DNA from: CAVYVZ01 sp963772065
GTDB taxonomy: Bacteria > Acidobacteriota > Vicinamibacteria > Vicinamibacterales > UBA2999
Length of the DNA: 64,000 nt
Reading direction: 5' to 3'
Assembly (NCBI GenBank): GCA_963772065.1
Contig: CAVYVZ010000007.1
Coordinates: forward strand, 1-64,000
The notes beneath the pieces were generated by a model. The model had not been told where the DNA came from, did no database searches, and saw nothing but the letters and a program-made list of their open reading frames with translations. Positions 29,231 to 37,882 of the stretch are shown here, one piece after another. Position numbers and translations under genes: made by a program. Numbering within the stretch: the stretch's first letter is position 1; every line of letters starts with the position of its first letter.

Positions 29231-30300
29231 ATGACCACCATCGACACATCTGCGCCACCCGCCCCCGACGCCGCGTTTCACGAGCGCCGCCGAATCGCCG
29301 ACCGCATCTTTCGCGGCGCCCTCCTGTTCAACGCGGCGCTCACGCTGTACTGGGTTGCCGTATTCCTGACCGGAGGCACGGCCTTCTATACCACGTTCGC
29401 CATCGACCGTGAGGCGCTGACGCGCATCGCCTTTGGCATTCTGATCTTCAACGTCGCATGGGGATTCATCTGGTACGGGTCAAGACGCTGCTGCTGAAGT
29501 ACGTCGCGGGGTTTTCGAAGGCAGAGCGGCGACAGGCGTTCTCGTCGCGCATGCAGGAGCCGTTCGATGTGGCTGCGCTCGTTGCGCGCCACTCCGAGCG
29601 CAAAATCCGCATCATCGACATGATCGGGCGGCGCGGCCGCTTCATCACGCTGGCGTTCGCCGGGTTCTTCTACCTGTACGCCAATCAGCAATCGAATCCG
29701 TCGCCGGCGTTCGTGACCGGCTTCACGCAGGACAACCTCTTCGATGCGATCGCGTCGGGTTGGGTCTTTCTCGCGTTCTACTACGCGAACAACTTCGTCG
29801 CGGCCGCGATGTACGGGCCGCAGTCGCGCATCATGGACGGCGTGCTCGCCAGAGCCAACTGCCTGTTGATCACAACGCTGTGGGCGGCCTTCAAGTTCAT
29901 CCTGGTCCCGCTGGGCGCACGGCTCGCGACCCTGTTTCATCCCAGCGAATTCGCGTCCATCTTCGCGATGATCTGGGGCTCGTACATCGCGTGCGACGCC
30001 CTGGCTGAGATTGGCGGATCGCTCTTCGGCAAGCAGAGCATTCGCGTGTGGGGCATCGGGGACGTGAACCGCAAGTCGGTCGGCGGCACGATCAGCGGAT
30101 TCGCGGGGTCGCTCGCCTTGTGCCTGTGGGTGGTGCTCAGCCAATCCCTGCCCGCCTCGTGGATCGTCCTCGCAGTGGTGATCTCGATATCGAACACCGT
30201 TCTGGAACTGTGGTCTCCGCGCGGCACCGACGACTTCACGATGGCCACGAGCAACGCCCTCCTCTGCTGGGCTTTCGGAGTTCTCCGAACTACAGCTTAG
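29231..30300 (+). CDS. CTP-dependent polyprenol/dolichol kinase-like membrane protein, frameshifted
   Basis: About 356 residues. The first part (MTTIDTSAPPAPDAAFHERR and two helices) is joined after an indel near 29480 to VKTLLLKYVAGFSKAERRQA. The C-terminal half has the family signature of SEC59/phytol-kinase/phosphatidate-cytidylyltransferase proteins: WGSYIACDALAEIGGSLFGK, then NRKSVGGTISGFAGSL and a final acidic/aromatic helix region NTVLELWSPRGTDD. Members phosphorylate isoprenoid alcohols or activate lipids with CTP. It is separated from actF by only 3 bases, so it is probably in the operon, perhaps linked to quinone side-chain or lipid recycling; that is inference. Confidence 0.65.
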
Positions 30301-30316
30301 GACTTAGGGCTTAGGG
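30295..30316. repeat. short CTTAGG tandem repeat
   Basis: Three copies of CTTAGG (within GCTTAGGACTTAGGGCTTAGG) in 22 bases, the first supplying the TAG stop codon of the kinase-like gene. It resembles the other 3'-end tandem tracts of the window in size and position. Confidence 0.5.
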
Positions 30317-30480
30317 CACACGGCCTTGTCGGCTCAAGCCATCGAATTGTCACGCACGCATACCTAAACGAATTCAAGGGGTCCGTCGTCTACATAGGAC
30401 GGGGCACTGCAGTGTCTTGCGTCAATGTGTTCGCTTTGGGACGGCGCAGCGTTGATCCAGATAGTCCAATTGAAACGCTG

Positions 30481-30837
30481 ATGAGCAGGATCCCATTCTG
30501 GCTCTTGACGGTGTTGGCCGCAGGTTGCGGCGGGGCGCTGAACGCCCCGAGCGCGATCCCGCAGCTTGTCCAACCCGCGGCTGAGGTTTCTGTGATCAGC
30601 GGCCAGGTATACGCGAATGCGGTCGGAGATCGTCCGATTGTCGGGGCTCGCGTAGACGTGAACCAGGCCGACGGTTCCAGCACGAGCGTAGCCACCGACG
30701 CTGACGGTGCCTACCGAATATCGGTCCGGCGCGGTAGCGTCACGATTACGGCATCCAGCGAGGGCTACGAGGCAAAGCAATGGCAGTTCGACTTGTTGAA
30801 CGACACGGTCTTGAATTTCAGCCTCACTCCGCAGTAA
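30481..30837 (+). CDS. small lipoprotein with a carboxypeptidase-regulatory-like domain
   Basis: A 118-residue protein from MSRIPFWLLTVLAAGCGG; LAAGC is a lipobox, so it should be a lipoprotein. The rest is a beta-sandwich of the CarboxypepD_reg type (VISGQVYANA, PIVGARVDVNQADG, SVATDADGAYRISVRRG, FSLTPQ). Such domains act as adhesive or structural modules. An upstream ATG at 30412 is rejected because it buries the lipobox. The end overlaps the DUF4956 frame. Confidence 0.65.
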   Translation: MSRIPFWLLTVLAAGCGGALNAPSAIPQLVQPAAEVSVISGQVYANAVGDRPIVGARVDVNQADGSSTSVATDADGAYRISVRRGSVTITASSEGYEAKQWQFDLLNDTVLNFSLTPQ

Positions 30838-31625
30838 GGGCACCGGAGGATCCCCGGTCCCCGGCGAGGCATCTGCTCACGCCGATTCTGCCGGCGGCTT
30901 TGCGCCACATCGTCGGCGCCGCCGCACCTGCTCTCGCCGTTGGAGCGCTGGCCATCGCAGCGGTGTACGTGGCGGGCCGGGGATCAGCGCTGCCCGGCAG
31001 TGAGCATCCTGCGGCTCGGCTGGCGCTGGCAGCCGTCGTCGGCGTTGTCCTGAGCGCGGTGCATACCTACGTCCGAGGCAAACGCGCGGTGGGGCACTCT
31101 CTGGCGCGCGCCGAAACGCTCCTCTGCGTGGCCGGAGCGCTGACGATGATTCTGATCGACAACTCGGTCGCGCGCGCCTTCGGGATCGCGGGAGCAGCGA
31201 GCATCGTGCGCTTTCGAACGCCAGTCGACGATCCCACCGACGCAACGGTGCTGTTCCTCCTGATGGGGCTGGGGATGGCCAGCGGCGTGGGAGCATTCGG
31301 CTTGACACTCGCCGGCGCCGCCGGCGTCTGCCTGTTGCTGATGGCATTCGGAACGCTGGCCCCGGAGCCACGGCGCCGCAACGTGACGTTCGACCTGGTC
31401 GCCGGCGGGCACGATTTTCCAAGCGCGCACGTACAGCGCGTGTTCGCCCGGCACCGCGTCGCGGTCGAGCCCGCGGAGTGGTCGCAGGAAACGGACACAC
31501 GCGTCAGGTATCGCGCGTCGGTGGACGAGAACGTGTCGCTCGAGGCGATCGGCTCCGAGCTGATGGAGCGCGGCGAGGCCGCGCTCCGATCGGTCACCTG
31601 GGAAATACGAAAAAACGGTTCTTAG
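30780..31625 (+). CDS. DUF4956 membrane protein
   Basis: Four transmembrane helices in the N-terminal two thirds (ALAVGALAIAAVYVAG, ARLALAAVVGVVLSAVHTYV, LLCVAGALTMILIDNSV, FLLMGLGMASGVGAFGLTLA) with the DUF4956 signature AGAASIVRFRTPVDDPTDAT. A C-terminal cytosolic ferredoxin-like domain follows (RYRASVDENVSLEAI). The family is often found with polyphosphate or CotH-type genes; none is here. The ATG at 30780 lies inside the lipoprotein gene, and a TTG near 30899 is an alternative, so the start is uncertain. The stop is inside the tandem repeat at 31622. Confidence 0.75.
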   Translation: MAVRLVERHGLEFQPHSAVRAPEDPRSPARHLLTPILPAALRHIVGAAAPALAVGALAIAAVYVAGRGSALPGSEHPAARLALAAVVGVVLSAVHTYVRGKRAVGHSLARAETLLCVAGALTMILIDNSVARAFGIAGAASIVRFRTPVDDPTDATVLFLLMGLGMASGVGAFGLTLAGAAGVCLLLMAFGTLAPEPRRRNVTFDLVAGGHDFPSAHVQRVFARHRVAVEPAEWSQETDTRVRYRASVDENVSLEAIGSELMERGEAALRSVTWEIRKNGS

Positions 31626-31661
31626 TTCGTCGGTTCGTTGGTTCGTCGGTTCGTTAGTTCG
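31622..31661. repeat. 8-bp tandem repeat (TYRGTTCG, five units) at a convergent gene junction
   Basis: Units TTAGTTCG, TCGGTTCG, TTGGTTCG, TCGGTTCG, TTAGTTCG run without interruption. The first unit gives the TAG stop of the DUF4956 gene. The last unit gives the TAA stop of the opposite-strand NHL gene. The same unit family recurs at 61182-61221. Confidence 0.85.
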
Positions 31662-32859
31662 AGCTGGGCTGAAGGCGCAGCTCCTGGCCCACGACCTTTG
31701 CCGGATCCGCGTTCTTCTTCGGCCGGAACTTCTGCACGCGGCCGTTGAACACCTCCGCGACGTACAGATTCCCCTCCTGATCCGTCGTGAGCTGATGCGG
31801 CCCGGCGAACTGCCCTGGCTCCCCTCCGCCCACGCCCCACCCATAGAGGTACTTTCCGTTCAAGTCGTACTTGACGATGCGGTGCGTGCCGCCGTCGGCG
31901 ATCCACAGGAACTGGTCCTTGGTGATGATGTGCGCGTACGGAAGCGAGTGCACGCCCGTCGTCCACATGTCCAGGAACTTGCCGTTCTCGTCGAAGATCT
32001 GGATGCGATGATGCGCCCGGTCGACCACGAAGAGGCGGCGGTCCTTGCTGATCGCAATGCTGTGAACGGTGTTCCATTCGTTCGCGCCTGGATTCTTCGG
32101 GTCTTTCGGCGCGCTTCCCCAGTCCATCAGGAACTTGCCGTCCTTGTCGAACTTCGCGACCCGCTTCCCGCCGTACCCGTCGGTGATGAAGAACGTGCCG
32201 TCGGGCAGCCAGTCGATGTCCGTCGGTCGATCGAAGAGCCTCCCCGCGTCGCGCCCTCTCTGGCCCTTCGTGCCGAGCGTCATCACGAGCTTGCCGTCGT
32301 ACGTGAACTTGTGGATGACGTGAAGCTGATCGTCGAAGACCCAGACATGCTTCTGCGGATCGTATGGGCTCATCTTGATCTTGTGCGGCCCGCGTCCGCA
32401 CGACACGTCGAAGAGCTTGTCGTGCTGGGGCCAGTGCTGGACCTGCTTCCCGTTGCGATCGACCACGAAGATGACGTGGTGGTAGCGCCGCTGCCACCCG
32501 CGCTTCTCCGCCGGCTGACACGTGGCCGACATCCCGTCATCGTTTCCGGTCGCGATGCGCTCCGGATCGAGCATTCCGTACGGAGTCCAGGGCGCGGCGC
32601 CGGGCGGCAGCGGCAGTTCGCCGCGCATCGCGATCCAGATCCTGTCGGGCGTCTCGGCATAGACGGCGCCCATCGATCCCCACGTCCATCCCGCATGCGT
32701 CACGCCGTCGGGGCCGTCCGGTAAAGGCTGAGGCCAGTTCTGCACCGGCTCGTATGGGCCGAACTCCTCCTGCCCGCCGCGCTCCTGCGCGAGACCGACC
32801 ACCGCGCCTGCCGCAACGATCGCCGCCAGACTCATGTAGGCCCACGTCCGTCCGTGCAT
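31654..32859 (-). CDS. exported NHL-repeat beta-propeller protein
   Basis: A 401-residue protein with a signal peptide (MHGRTWAYMSLAAIVAAGAV) and a six-bladed NHL propeller. Blade motifs include VIHKFTYDGKLVMTLGTKGQ, FDRPTDIDWLPDGTFFITDG, VHSIAISKDRRLFVVDR, IQIFDENGKFLDMW and GPHQLTTDQEGNLYVAE. Similar to peptidyl-glycine lyase-type propellers, but a catalytic role is not evident. AGGAG lies eight bases upstream of the ATG. It is divergent from the PQQ-like propeller at 32903. Confidence 0.85.
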   Translation of the reverse strand: MHGRTWAYMSLAAIVAAGAVVGLAQERGGQEEFGPYEPVQNWPQPLPDGPDGVTHAGWTWGSMGAVYAETPDRIWIAMRGELPLPPGAAPWTPYGMLDPERIATGNDDGMSATCQPAEKRGWQRRYHHVIFVVDRNGKQVQHWPQHDKLFDVSCGRGPHKIKMSPYDPQKHVWVFDDQLHVIHKFTYDGKLVMTLGTKGQRGRDAGRLFDRPTDIDWLPDGTFFITDGYGGKRVAKFDKDGKFLMDWGSAPKDPKNPGANEWNTVHSIAISKDRRLFVVDRAHHRIQIFDENGKFLDMWTTGVHSLPYAHIITKDQFLWIADGGTHRIVKYDLNGKYLYGWGVGGGEPGQFAGPHQLTTDQEGNLYVAEVFNGRVQKFRPKKNADPAKVVGQELRLQPSSN

Positions 32860-32902
32860 GGTGATGCTCCTTTCCGCGGCGGCGATCCTACACAATAGGG
32901 GC

Positions 32903-34135
32903 GTGAGAGTCCTACTGGTCACGCTCCTCCTCGCCGCCACCGTCGGCGCCACGGCAGCGGACTGGCCCGAGTTTCGAGGTCCGGGCGGACAGGGCCACGC
33001 GGCCGAGAATGGCCTCCCGCTCGAATGGAGCGAATCGCGAAACGTGGCCTGGAAGACGCCGGTGCCGGGCGCGGGCTGGTCGTCGCCGGTCGTGGGCGGC
33101 GGCCGCGTCTGGTTGACCACGGCCACGGGTGATCGCGACGTGTCCCTGCGCGCGCTTGCGTTCGATGTGGCGACCGGACGCGAAGTGGTCAACGTCGAGG
33201 TTTTCAAGCTTCGCAATCTCCGGCCCATCAACCCGAAGAACAGCTGGGCGTCGCCAACGCCCGTCCTCGACGGCGATCGCGTGTACGTCCATTTCGGCGC
33301 CGACGGCACGGCCGCGTTGACGACGGGTGGCGAGATCGTGTGGAAGGCGCAGTTTCCGTACGACTCGCAACATGGCGCCGGCGGCTCGCCCGTCGTGCAC
33401 GGCGATCTGCTCGTGTTCAGCGGCGACGGCTACGACACGGCGTTCGTCATCGCCGTCGATAAGCGCACGGGCAAGGCGCGGTGGAAGACGGGACGACGCC
33501 AGCCGTTCTCGCAGGCGTACACGACGCCGCTCGCGATCCGTGTCGGCGATCGCGATCAACTCGTGAGCGTGGGAGCCTTTCGAACGACCGCCTACGATCC
33601 GCAGACCGGGAAAGAGATCTGGCGCGTCAGCTACGGCGATGGCTTCTCGAACGTTCCGCGTCCTGTGTTCGGCCAGGGCCTCGTGTACATCGCCACCGGT
33701 TTTCACCAGCCCGCGTTGATGGCCGTGCGTCCGGACGGGACCGGCGATGTGACCCGGACGCACGTGGCGTGGACGATGCAGCGCGGGGTTCCGTTGACGC
33801 CTTCACCGCTCGTCGTGGGCGACGAGCTCTACATGGTGAACGACGGCGGCATCGCATCGTGCCTCGATGCGAAGACCGGTGAGGTGCGCTGGCAGCAGCG
33901 GCTCGGCGGCAATTACTCCGCGTCCCCGGTCTACGCCGATGGACGAATCTACTTACCCGGGGAGAACGGCGTCACGACGGTGATCGCTCCCGGGACGACG
34001 TTCCGCAAGCTCGCGTCGAACACGCTCGACGGCTCGCTGCTCGCCTCGATGGCCGTGGTGGACAAGTCGTTCATCATCCGGAGCGACAAACATCTATACC
34101 GGATTGGAGGCACGTCGAGCCTTGCGCGGCGATGA
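32903..34135 (+). CDS. exported PQQ-like beta-propeller protein
   Basis: A 410-residue protein starting at a GTG (VRVLLVTLLLAATVGATA signal) followed by ADWPEFRGPGGQG, the classical opening of outer-membrane or periplasmic PQQ-like propellers in acidobacteria and planctomycetes. Blades show W-docking motifs such as TGGEIVWKAQF, TGKARWKTG, TGKEIWRVSYG and TGEVRWQQR. The PQQ-binding residues of true dehydrogenases are not apparent, so this is probably structural or binding. It ends over the convergent MmcQ-like gene by 62 bases. Confidence 0.82.
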   Translation: MRVLLVTLLLAATVGATAADWPEFRGPGGQGHAAENGLPLEWSESRNVAWKTPVPGAGWSSPVVGGGRVWLTTATGDRDVSLRALAFDVATGREVVNVEVFKLRNLRPINPKNSWASPTPVLDGDRVYVHFGADGTAALTTGGEIVWKAQFPYDSQHGAGGSPVVHGDLLVFSGDGYDTAFVIAVDKRTGKARWKTGRRQPFSQAYTTPLAIRVGDRDQLVSVGAFRTTAYDPQTGKEIWRVSYGDGFSNVPRPVFGQGLVYIATGFHQPALMAVRPDGTGDVTRTHVAWTMQRGVPLTPSPLVVGDELYMVNDGGIASCLDAKTGEVRWQQRLGGNYSASPVYADGRIYLPGENGVTTVIAPGTTFRKLASNTLDGSLLASMAVVDKSFIIRSDKHLYRIGGTSSLARR

Positions 34136-34484
34136 CCTTCGCCGTGCACGCGTCGATACGTACCTGCCAGCCCATCGACAACAAATCACGCAGCGCATCG
34201 GGGTGAACTCGAGACAATCGCACCAGCACGCAGGCGTAGGCGACGTAGTGGTCCTTCAGATAGTAGGTGTCCGGGTCGGCCGCGATCAGCTCGTCACGCT
34301 GATCGAAGTCCATTCGCACCACGAGCGTGTTGGGTTCGGCCTGCTTGTTCGTGGCACCGCACGCGAACATCTGCCCGCCCACCTTCACCGCCATCGCACC
34401 CCATGACGTGCCGGCTTCCACGCCCGGGAGCGTGAGGGCGATCTCTCGCACCGTGTCCAAGGTGACCTTCTTCTTGCGCGGCAT
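34074..34484 (-). CDS. MmcQ/YjbR family DNA-binding protein
   Basis: The N-terminus MPRKKKVTLDTVREIALTLP is followed by the family core GTSWGAMAVKVGGQMFACG, LVVRMDFDQRDELIAADPDT and YYLKDHYVAYACVLVRL, a CyaY-like fold of about 120 residues. The last part (SMGWQVRIDACTAKVI) departs from the usual end and overlaps the convergent gene, so an indel may hide the true stop. The molecular role of the family is not established. It is divergent from the sulfatase by 28 bases. Confidence 0.75.
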   Translation of the reverse strand: MPRKKKVTLDTVREIALTLPGVEAGTSWGAMAVKVGGQMFACGATNKQAEPNTLVVRMDFDQRDELIAADPDTYYLKDHYVAYACVLVRLSRVHPDALRDLLSMGWQVRIDACTAKVIAAQGSTCLQSGIDVCRSG

Positions 34485-34512
34485 CGCACATAAATCATAC
34501 GCTCGCAGCCGA

Positions 34513-35928
34513 ATGCGTCGCCCGATCCGACCAATTGCGCTGATGGCAGCCGCGCTCGTGCTGATGAACGGCCACGCGTCGGACGCGCGCCGCCAGCGCG
34601 CGACGCCGCCGAACATCCTCCTCATTCAAGCCGACGATCTCGGGTACGGCGATGTGAGCGCGTACGGCCAGGCGAGGTTCCAGACGCCGTCGCTCGATCG
34701 CATCGCGCGTCAAGGCATCCGGTTCACCCAGTACTACGCCGGCAGCACGGTGTGCGCGCCGTCGCGGTGCGCGCTGATGACCGGGCTTCACACCGGTCAT
34801 GCCTGGATTCGCGGCAACGGCGACATTCCGCTGCGTGACGAGGACGTCACGATCGCCGAAGTGCTGAAGGCGGGGGGCTATCGCACGGCGGTCATCGGCA
34901 AGTGGGGGCTCGGCAATCCCGAAACCCCCGGCCAGCCGGGTCGTCAGGGCTTCGAGTACTCATTCGGGTTTCTCGATCATCGTCATGCGCATCGGCAGTA
35001 CACGGACCATCTGTGGCGGAACGCCGAGCGCGTGGGCGTGAACCTCGACCGCGATTACGTGAACGATCTGTTCACGCGGGAGACCGCGGCCTTCATCGAG
35101 CGCGACGATGCCCGGCCATTCTTCGTCTACCTGAATTACACCGTGCCGCATGCCGAGCTTCGTGTGCCCGAAGAATCGGTCGCGCCGTTCCGCGATCGGT
35201 TTCCCGAGAAGCCGTTCGAGAATGCGCCAGCGGATGCGAGATCCACGGGCGCGGGTCCGGACCTTCCGTCGCTCGGGTATCGATCGCAGCGGGCGCCGCT
35301 CGCCGCGTTCGCCGCCATGATTACGCGGATGGACCGCGACATCGGCCGGCTGTTGGATCTGCTCCGATCGCGCGGGGTCGAGCGTCGGACGCTCGTGATG
35401 TTCATCAGCGACAACGGCCCGCATCGCGAAGGGGGCGCGGATCCGGTTTTCTTCAAGAGCTCGGGCGGACTGCGCGGGATCAAGCGGGACCTGTACGAGG
35501 GAGGCATCCGCGTGCCGATGCTCGCGCAGTGGCCCGGAACGATTCCCGCCGGGCGCGTCAGCGATCACGTCTGGGCGCACTGGGACGTGCTGCCGACGCT
35601 TGCCGATGTCGCCGGCGCGGCCATGCCCCGAGCGCTCGACGGACTTCCCATGACACGTGCGCTTCGTGGGGAGGCGCAGCCGACGCACGAGTTTTTCTAC
35701 TGGGAGTTTCACGAGCGAGGCTTTCAACAGGCGATACGAATGGGAAACTGGAAGGCGGTGCGGCTCAAGTCTGGTGCGCCGCTCGAGTTGTACGATCTCG
35801 CCTCCGATCCGGCGGAGGCGGAGGACATTGCGGCGTCTCACGCCGACATCGTCGCGAGGATCGAGAGGTACCTTCGAGACGCGCGAACAGAGTCGGCGCG
35901 ATGGCCCGGCGCCGGCTCGCAAGACTGA
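34513..35928 (+). CDS. exported arylsulfatase-type sulfatase
   Basis: A 471-residue sulfatase with a signal region (RPIALMAAALVLMNGHAS). The first metal site is QADDLGYGD. The formylglycine motif CAPSR has Cys81 as the residue to be oxidised by FGE or anSME. Other landmarks are MTGLHTGH, TAVIGKWGLGN and the second metal site FISDNGPH. It should hydrolyse sulfate esters, probably of polysaccharides, in the periplasm. No maturase gene is in the window. It is followed by a palindrome-rich repeat. Confidence 0.9.
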   Translation: MRRPIRPIALMAAALVLMNGHASDARRQRATPPNILLIQADDLGYGDVSAYGQARFQTPSLDRIARQGIRFTQYYAGSTVCAPSRCALMTGLHTGHAWIRGNGDIPLRDEDVTIAEVLKAGGYRTAVIGKWGLGNPETPGQPGRQGFEYSFGFLDHRHAHRQYTDHLWRNAERVGVNLDRDYVNDLFTRETAAFIERDDARPFFVYLNYTVPHAELRVPEESVAPFRDRFPEKPFENAPADARSTGAGPDLPSLGYRSQRAPLAAFAAMITRMDRDIGRLLDLLRSRGVERRTLVMFISDNGPHREGGADPVFFKSSGGLRGIKRDLYEGGIRVPMLAQWPGTIPAGRVSDHVWAHWDVLPTLADVAGAAMPRALDGLPMTRALRGEAQPTHEFFYWEFHERGFQQAIRMGNWKAVRLKSGAPLELYDLASDPAEAEDIAASHADIVARIERYLRDARTESARWPGAGSQD

Positions 35929-35980
35929 CCATTTCGCCGAGTGTGCAATTTCTGCGCTTGAGTCGGCCCGTACTCTTGCT

Positions 35981-36028
35981 CAGAGTCGACTCTGACCTGA
36001 CTCTGAGTCGACTCTGAGTCGACTCTGA
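35981..36028. repeat. palindromic and tandem GACTCTGA repeat after the sulfatase gene
   Basis: CAGAGTCGACTCTG (35981-35994) is a perfect 14-base palindrome. GACTCTGAGTC then repeats at 35999 and 36010, with a partial copy at 36021. The tract lies between the sulfatase stop and the ABC exporter start and can fold into alternative hairpins; there is no T-run. Confidence 0.75.
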
Positions 36029-36071
36029 ACGTCAATTCCTTACAATCCTCCGACGCGGACCCGGTAGTAGG

Positions 36072-37882
36072 ATGCGGTCGATGTTGCGACGGCTGCGTGA
36101 GCGCAATGAGTGGAAGTTCTTCAGTGTGCTGCCGAAGGCCGATTACGGCCTTGCGGCGGCCTGGTGGGTGGTGCTCGTCCTGCGCGGTGTGCTGCCCGCG
36201 GCGTTCGCGGTCGCGATGGGCGCGCTCGTCGGCGCGGTCCAGGCCGGCGCGAGCCTCGCAGCTCCGCTCGCGCTCGTCGGCAGCCTCTTCCTCCTCCTTC
36301 AGGTGCTCACGCCGATTCACCAGGCGATCAGCGCAAATCTCGGAGACCGCACGGCGGCATGGCTGGTACGACCGGCTCACCGAGGCCTGCGTTCGCCTCC
36401 CGGGCATGGGACACCTCGAGGATCCGAAGCTCACGACGGATCTGACACTCGCTCGCGATTTCGACCGCGGCATGACCGGCCCGCCGCTGAACATCTCGGT
36501 GGACTTCATCGCAGGCGGTCTGGTCGAGATGATCGGTGGCCTGGCGTGTGCCGCCCTGCTCTTTGCATACGCCTGGTGGGCCCCGATCCTCCTCGCCGGC
36601 GCGTGGCTCAGCACGCACTGGCTCCTGCGCGAGAGCGCCGTCTGGCACGACCGCAACACCGACGTCGTCCGCGCCGCGCAGCGTGACGCCGACTACACCT
36701 ATCGGCTCGCGGTCGATCCCGCCCCCGCCAAGGAAGTGCGCCTCTTCGGGCTCACGCCATGGATCATCGAACGTTTCATCGCGCGCCGGACGCGCCTGCA
36801 TGAACTCCAGTACGAAGCCACCCGGCTTCGCGAGCGGCCAATGCTCTGGAGCCTGATGCTCGTCATGGGCGCCAACGTGGTGGTGTTCTGGTCGATTGCG
36901 CAGGCGGTCACCGCCGGCAGCCTGAGCCTCGCGCAGGCCGTGGTGTTTGCCCAGGGCGCCGTGAGCGCATCGACGATCGCCTTCGGCGGGCTCAACTGGG
37001 CCCTCGACGGAGCGGCGGCGCCTGTTGGCGCATCGCTGCGGCTCGAAACGGCCATGACGCCCGCGGGGGCGCTGCCTTCAGGCAGCCAGGCGGCCGGCCG
37101 CAGGCCCTCCCGCGACATCCGCTTTCGTGACCTCACGTTTTCGTACCCGGGCGGTCCGCCCGTGCTCGACGGCTTCGATCTCTCCATCCCCGCGGGGTCG
37201 TCGCTCGCCATCGTCGGCCAGAATGGCGCCGGCAAGACGACGCTCGCCAAGCTCCTCTGCCGGTTGGTACGACCCACAGTCGGGCGCCATCGAGATCGAC
37301 GGCGTCGATCTGCGCGACCTCTCGCTCGATTCCTGGCGGCAGCGCGTGACCGCTGTCTTCCAGGACTTCACACGCTTCGAGCTGCCGCTGCGCGACAACG
37401 TCGCCCCCGCGGGCGCGCCGGACGACGCGGTGCGACGAGCGCTCGCATCCGCGGGCGCGGCGCACCTGGCTGCGCTCGATACGGTGCTGGCTCGCGGCTA
37501 CGACGGTGGGACCGATCTGTCCGGCGGCCAGTGGCAGCGCGTCGCGCTCGCGCGCGCGCTCTGCGCCGTGGAGCTCGGGGCCAACGTCATCCTGCTCGAC
37601 GAGCCCACCGCGCAGCTCGACGTGCGGGGCGAGGCCGAGATCTTCGACCGGATCCTCTCGACCACGCGCCACTGCACGACGATCCTGATCTCCCACCGCT
37701 TTTCCACCGTACGACACGCCGACCGCATCTGCGTGCTCGAAAAAGGCCGTGTCGTCGAGCTCGGGACGCACGACGAGCTGATGAGCGCGGGCGGACGCTA
37801 TCGGACGATGTTCGATCTGCAGGCGCAACGGTTCACCGCCGCCGAGGACGAGGAGGGAACCGTCTATGACGTCCTCGGTTGA
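36072..37882 (+). CDS. ABC exporter half-transporter (first of a pair), frameshifted
   Basis: About 600 residues: a six-helix exporter domain (WWVVLVLRGVLPAAFAVAMG, ALVGSLFLLLQVLTPIHQAI) and a C-terminal nucleotide-binding domain. The Walker A is VGQNGAGKTT, the Q-loop VFQDFTRFELPLRDN, the signature is canonical (DLSGGQWQR), the Walker B is VILLDEPTAQLD and the switch His is in LISHRFSTVRHAD. Indels fall near 36365 and 37262. Its end overlaps the next half-transporter by 17 bases, so the two should form a heterodimer. The ATG at 36081 is also possible. Substrate unknown. Confidence 0.87.

Noticed and set aside
31622..31661. CRISPR-like array
   Set aside because: The units are 8 bp, contiguous and without spacers, and no cas genes are nearby. 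The same holds for 61182-61221.
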